DNA of 64,000 nucleotides from Panacagrimonas sp041603235. Lineage in GTDB: Bacteria > Pseudomonadota > Gammaproteobacteria > Nevskiales > Nevskiaceae. Location of the stretch: assembly GCA_041603235.1 (NCBI GenBank), contig JBFIES010000003.1:62001-126000 (forward strand), given 5' to 3'. Shown piece by piece: positions 60,556 to 64,000 of the stretch. A program made the position numbers and the translations under genes. The notes under the pieces were generated by a model. That model was not told the DNA's origin. It ran no database searches and saw only the letters and a list, made by a program, of their open reading frames with translations. Each line of letters begins with the position of its first letter. The stretch's first letter is position 1.

Positions 60556-60644
60556 ATCCTTGAACGCGGCGGCAATGGGCCCCGCGGGACTCTCAACAGA
60601 GTATCCAGACCGGGCACCCCGGGAAACGTCAAGGAGTATTCAAC

Positions 60645-61799
60645 ATGTCACTCGTTATCAACACCAACGTCCTGTCGCTCAATGCCCAGCGCAACCTGAC
60701 TTCCTCACAGAGTCAGTTGGCGACGTCTCTGCAGCGTTTGTCCTCTTCGCTGCGCATCAACAGTGCAGCAGACGATGCAGCCGGTCTGGCCATCTCGGAA
60801 CGCTTCACCACGCAGATCCGCGGCATCGACCAGGCTGCCCGTAATGCCAATGATGGAATTTCACTGGCACAGACCGCGGAAGGTGCGCTTGCCGAAATCG
60901 GCAAGAACCTGCAGCGCATTCGAGAGCTGGCCGTGCAGTCCCGAAATGCCACCAACAGCGCATCCGATCGAGTGGCGCTCGATGGCGAAGCCCAGGCATT
61001 GCGTCAGGAAATTGATCGCGTCGCGCAGCAGACCAGCTTCAACGGTGTGAACCTGCTTGATGGCTCCTTCACCAATCAGGTTTTCCAGGTTGGCGCCAAT
61101 GTGGGCCAGACCATTTCAGTGAACAGCATTGTTGATGCGACCAGCGCCAATCTGGGGACATCCAGCAGTGCCCAGGTCACCGGTGCCGCGGCTACCGCAT
61201 TCACAGCGATCACTGCAGGTCACCTGACCATCGACGGTGGTAACGGTAACGGTGCCATCAGCGTCGGCGCCATTGGTGCGGATGCCAGTGCAACCGAGCG
61301 TGCCGCGAGCCTGCGGACGGCGGTCAACTCGGTGTCTGATCAGACCGGGGTCTATGCGGTGAATGACACGGCCACCACGGTGACGCTGGTCTCGACGACT
61401 TCAGTCACTGTTGCCTTCGGCGGTGCCAGCGCCACGACCGCGACGACGGGTCTGACCGCTGCCACGACTGCGGCATCGACATCGACCGGCTTTGCCACGC
61501 TGGATCTGACGCAGGTGGCCGGTGCAGATGCTGCGTTGACGCAGATGGATTCGGCTCTGGATGCGGTCAACTCGGCTCGGGCATCCCTGGGTGCGATTCA
61601 GAACCGCTTCACTTCGGTTGTGGCCAGTCTGCAGACCACATCAGAGAATCTGTCGGCATCGCGCTCACGCATTCTGGACACCGACTTTGCGGCGGAAACC
61701 GCTTCGCTGACCCGGGCGCAGATTCTGCAGCAGGCCGGTACAGCGATTCTGGCCCAGGCCAATGCAGTACCGCAGAACGTGCTTTCCCTCCTGCGCTGA
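60645..61799 (+). CDS. fliC: Flagellin
   Basis: This is a 384-residue filament subunit. The N-terminal D0/D1 (SLVINTNVLSLNAQRNLTSS, LRINSAADDAAGLAISERFT) and C-terminal D1/D0 (ASLGAIQNRFTSVVASLQTT, AILAQANAVPQNVLSLLR) are highly conserved. The central part (about 165-290) is a short Thr/Ala/Gly-rich variable domain. Only one flagellin gene is seen here. It has its own sigma-28 promoter and terminator. Confidence 0.97.
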   Translation: MSLVINTNVLSLNAQRNLTSSQSQLATSLQRLSSSLRINSAADDAAGLAISERFTTQIRGIDQAARNANDGISLAQTAEGALAEIGKNLQRIRELAVQSRNATNSASDRVALDGEAQALRQEIDRVAQQTSFNGVNLLDGSFTNQVFQVGANVGQTISVNSIVDATSANLGTSSSAQVTGAAATAFTAITAGHLTIDGGNGNGAISVGAIGADASATERAASLRTAVNSVSDQTGVYAVNDTATTVTLVSTTSVTVAFGGASATTATTGLTAATTAASTSTGFATLDLTQVAGADAALTQMDSALDAVNSARASLGAIQNRFTSVVASLQTTSENLSASRSRILDTDFAAETASLTRAQILQQAGTAILAQANAVPQNVLSLLR

Positions 61800-61819
61800 T
61801 ACGCAAGCGGACTTCTGTC

Positions 61820-61859
61820 AGGCGGGGCCGCACTCTTACGAGTCCGGTCCCGCCTTTTT
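61820..61859 (+). terminator. Rho-independent terminator after fliC
   Basis: Arms AGGCGGGGCCGCACTC and GAGTCCGGTCCCGCCT pair with two mismatched positions around a four-base loop, followed by TTTTT. It lies 20 bp after the flagellin stop, separating fliC from fliD. Confidence 0.9.
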
Positions 61860-61877
61860 GTATCCAGCATCTCGCCC

Positions 61878-61893
61878 CGGCACACGGCTTGCC
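61878..61893 (+). promoter_or_regulatory. Sigma-54-type promoter of fliD
   Basis: CGGCACACGGCTTGCC fits the -24/-12 pattern with GG and GC 12 bases apart, and is the same as the flgB site over a 21-base stretch with one difference. It is about 80 bp before fliD. Confidence 0.75.
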
Positions 61894-61973
61894 TCGGTGT
61901 TGATGTTGCGACGCTTATCCGTCGTGTTCGAATCATTTCATTCACCTGCCGTGTCAGTTGAGGAGTAACAGTC

Positions 61974-63341
61974 ATGGCTTCCATCTCTGCAGCGGGTCTG
62001 GGTTCGGGTCTTGATCTGAATAGTCTGGTGACGCAGCTGGTTGCCGCAGAAAGAGCACCCGCCGAGAATCGCCTGAATCGTGAACAAACGACCGTCAATG
62101 CTCAGATATCCGCGCTGGGAGCGCTCACCAGCACTTCCACGAATCTGCAGTCAGCCCTGACCCGACTCGCCAACGGCCTGGCTTTTGGCGGCCGCTCAGC
62201 GACCAGTAATTCCGATCATTTCAGTGGCAGCGCGACGGACCAGGCGCAGACCGGGAGTTATCAGATCCGGGTGGAGTCGCTGGCTACGCAGCATCGTCTG
62301 GCGTCGGCGCCGGTGGCGGACGCTTCAGCCCCGCTCGGCAGCGGAGAGTTGAGCCTGAGCCTCGGGGCAGAGAGTTTTGAGATCGACTTTTCTGCTGGCG
62401 CTTCGCTCAGTGAAATTAGAGATGCCATCAATGACGCGGAAGATAATCCCGGCATCAGCGCCAGCATTCTCAATGGCGCCGATGGCGCTCGCCTGGTACT
62501 CGGCGCTTCAAAAAGCGGCTCGGCCAACAATATCCAGGTCCTGGCCTCGGGCGGAGATGGCGGGCTGTCGTCGCTTGTCTACGAAAGTGGCGGTGTACAG
62601 AATCTCAGCCAGGTACAGCCCGCGCTTGATGCTGAGGTTTATATCGATGGCTTTCTGGTCAGTAGCGCCGGCAATCAGATTACGGATGCCATTGAAGGCG
62701 TAACGCTGAATCTTTCTGAAGCGGAGCCCGGTGTGAACCACACCCTGACCGTGGCCAATGATCATTCCGCCGCCGTCAGTGCCATCGAGAGCTTTGTTTC
62801 CAGTTACAACGTCTTTGTGGCTACCGCAGCAACCGTGACCCGATACGACCCGGCCAGCAATCAGGCGGCCAGTCTGGTTGGAGATCCCGCGGTGCGTTCG
62901 CTGGGCAACCGCTTGCGCAGCCTTGTCGGCGGTGAAATTGCCAACGGTGACGGACCCAGCCTGCTCTCGCAGATCGGGCTCAGCATCAAGACCGATGGAT
63001 CCCTGACGCTGGACAAGACTGCGCTCGAGACAGCGTTGAACGAAAACCCGGACGGGGTAAAGACACTGTTTGCCGGCAAGACAAATAGTGAAGGTCTGGC
63101 TGACCAGCTGGATGTCATTCTCGAAAGCTATGTTGGCACGACAGGGGTTTTCACCAGTCGTAGTGAGAGCGTCAAATCCCGTCTGGACCAGATCAGCGAT
63201 CAGCGTGAAGTGCTTGATCGGCGCATTGCTGCACTGCAATCCCAGTACCAGGCGCGATTCAGTTCGCTGGACACCCTCATCAGCCAGCTACAGTCGACGG
63301 GCAACTACCTGACCCAGCAGCTATCCAACCTTTCAGCCTGA
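61974..63341 (+). CDS. fliD: Flagellar filament cap protein FliD
   Basis: This is a 455-residue HAP2. N-terminal AAGLGSGLDLNSLVTQLVAA and C-terminal coiled coil (ISDQREVLDRRIAALQSQYQ, FSSLDTLISQLQSTGNYLTQ) are typical. The flagellin-hook IN-type middle is present. GAGGAG stands before the ATG. Confidence 0.95.
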   Translation: MASISAAGLGSGLDLNSLVTQLVAAERAPAENRLNREQTTVNAQISALGALTSTSTNLQSALTRLANGLAFGGRSATSNSDHFSGSATDQAQTGSYQIRVESLATQHRLASAPVADASAPLGSGELSLSLGAESFEIDFSAGASLSEIRDAINDAEDNPGISASILNGADGARLVLGASKSGSANNIQVLASGGDGGLSSLVYESGGVQNLSQVQPALDAEVYIDGFLVSSAGNQITDAIEGVTLNLSEAEPGVNHTLTVANDHSAAVSAIESFVSSYNVFVATAATVTRYDPASNQAASLVGDPAVRSLGNRLRSLVGGEIANGDGPSLLSQIGLSIKTDGSLTLDKTALETALNENPDGVKTLFAGKTNSEGLADQLDVILESYVGTTGVFTSRSESVKSRLDQISDQREVLDRRIAALQSQYQARFSSLDTLISQLQSTGNYLTQQLSNLSA

Positions 63342-63357
63342 TGCACACAGACCACGC

Positions 63358-63384
63358 TCAAGTTTTCAGGCAAACGGCAGATGA
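63358..63384 (+). promoter_or_regulatory. Possible sigma-28 promoter of fliST
   Basis: TCAAGTTT, an 11-base spacer and GCAGATGA match 13 of 16 FliA consensus positions with exact spacing. It lies in the 73-bp fliD-fliS gap. The -10 is imperfect, so this is less certain than the fliC and flgM sites. Confidence 0.5.
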
Positions 63385-63414
63385 AGTTAGAGTCAATTCA
63401 ACCGGGGCAGTGTC

Positions 63415-63804
63415 ATGAACCACACCTACGCGGCAATGCAGCAATATCATCAGGCAGGCGTGCAGTCTGCAACAGACGTCGACGCGCATCGGCTGATTGA
63501 GATGCTCTACGGCGCATTGCTCGGTAAGCTTTCCAAGGCAAGGCTTGCATGTGGTCTGCGACAACGAGCAGATTTCGGTACCTACATAGGCGAGGCGCTG
63601 GCCATCATCGCCGAACTTCGCAATGCCCTGAATCCAGAGCAGGGTGGCGAGATTGCGGAAAGACTCGACGCTCTCTACAGCTTTTCCGCGCAACGTCTGG
63701 TCGAGGCGAATCTGGAACTGGAAGCAGGTCCTATCGAGGAGGTATCCGCGCTGATCGGCGAGATCAAGACGGCTTGGGACGGCATCCGGGACGTAACGGC
63801 ATGA
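63415..63804 (+). CDS. fliS: Flagellin export chaperone FliS
   Basis: This is a 129-residue helical chaperone for flagellin. Family blocks: YHQAGVQSATDVDAHRLIEM, LYGALLGKLSKAR and the late YSFSAQRLVEANLE. Stop overlaps the next ATG (ATGA). Confidence 0.94.
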   Translation: MNHTYAAMQQYHQAGVQSATDVDAHRLIEMLYGALLGKLSKARLACGLRQRADFGTYIGEALAIIAELRNALNPEQGGEIAERLDALYSFSAQRLVEANLELEAGPIEEVSALIGEIKTAWDGIRDVTA

Positions 63805-64000
63805 GTTCGTCAGCTTTACAGAGTGATGTCTCTGTCCTGATGGAAGCTCAGCTGGAACTGTCCAAAGCCGTTTCCGAGCAGCGCTTCGACGACGCGGTTC
63901 CCTTGTCTCAGGATCGACACCGGCGACTGCAAGAATTCCTGGGCAAGACACAGGATGAAGCTATTCGCAGGCGGCAACTCAGCGAGATGCTGGCATCCAA
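63801..64000 (+). CDS. fliT: FliT-like flagellar chaperone (3' end missing)
   Basis: An open frame starts at ATG 63801, overlapping the fliS stop, and runs off the window after 66 codons. It encodes charged helices (LMEAQLELSKAVSEQRFDDA, DRHRRLQEFLGKTQDEAIRR). FliT is the usual gene after fliS, and the helical pattern fits, but sequence identity in this family is low. Confidence 0.7.
   Translation, partial: MSSSALQSDVSVLMEAQLELSKAVSEQRFDDAVPLSQDRHRRLQEFLGKTQDEAIRRRQLSEMLAS

Noticed and set aside
1..64000. tRNA, rRNA, CRISPR or insertion-sequence features
   Set aside because: No cloverleaf-like, rRNA-like, regularly spaced repeat or transposase-like sequence was recognised on reading; a tRNA or covariance-model scan was not possible here.

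Overview
The window looks like a chromosomal stretch of a moderately GC-rich gammaproteobacterium. The evidence is a polar-type flagellar gene order with linked sigma-54 and sigma-28 promoters, a homodimeric-type AceE, a TonB/ExbB/ExbD/ExbD set and a hopanoid head-group locus. The mix of aromatic-degradation and hopanoid genes would suit an environmental hydrocarbon- or aromatic-degrading lineage, but genus cannot be fixed from the sequence alone. No tRNA, rRNA, CRISPR array, insertion sequence or prophage was recognised.

Layout. 1-4909 (+): the 3' part of a BtuF-like binding protein, then a compact run of ferredoxin, gamma-glutamyltranspeptidase, ExbB, two ExbDs and TonB, mostly with overlapping start/stop codons. 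4928-7865: an HD-domain protein, exonuclease III and acyl-CoA thioesterase II. 7911-10002 (-): a pseudo-receiver/HPt protein and a receiver/degenerate-GGDEF protein. 10096-22947 (-): a twelve-gene envelope cluster encoding a TPR/TonB-C-like protein, four lipoproteins, a membrane TPR protein, a PEGA/SUMF1-like protein, a 70-residue exported peptide, a MotA/TolQ/ExbB channel, an actin/Hsp70-like protein with an FHA-like tail, and two membrane-anchored VWA proteins. This is the best candidate for an undescribed system. 23138-24937: acyl-CoA dehydrogenase followed by a strong terminator. 25350-29766: hpnI-hpnJ-hpnK-hpnL-like hopanoid genes. 29780-34386: an Lrp/AsnC regulator divergent from 2-oxoacid dehydrogenase E1 and E2 genes. 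34516-36599: a cupin and a DUF445 membrane protein.

36606-47940 is a divergent aromatic catabolism island. One arm carries a VOC dioxygenase, an old-yellow-enzyme-type reductase, an NTF2-like protein and an FMN reductase. The other carries a FAH-family hydrolase, two Rieske oxygenases, a flavin hydroxylase, an SDR, a second NTF2-like protein and a TetR regulator. The island probably hydroxylates and cleaves an aromatic ring; the substrate is not evident.

47955-64000 is a flagellar cluster: flgN, flgM and flgA on the minus strand, and cheV, flgBCDEFGHIJKL, fliC, fliD, fliS and the start of fliT on the plus strand. Promoter-like sequences suggest the hierarchy: sigma-54-type sites before flgA, flgB and fliD, and sigma-28-type sites before flgM, cheV, fliC and more weakly fliS.
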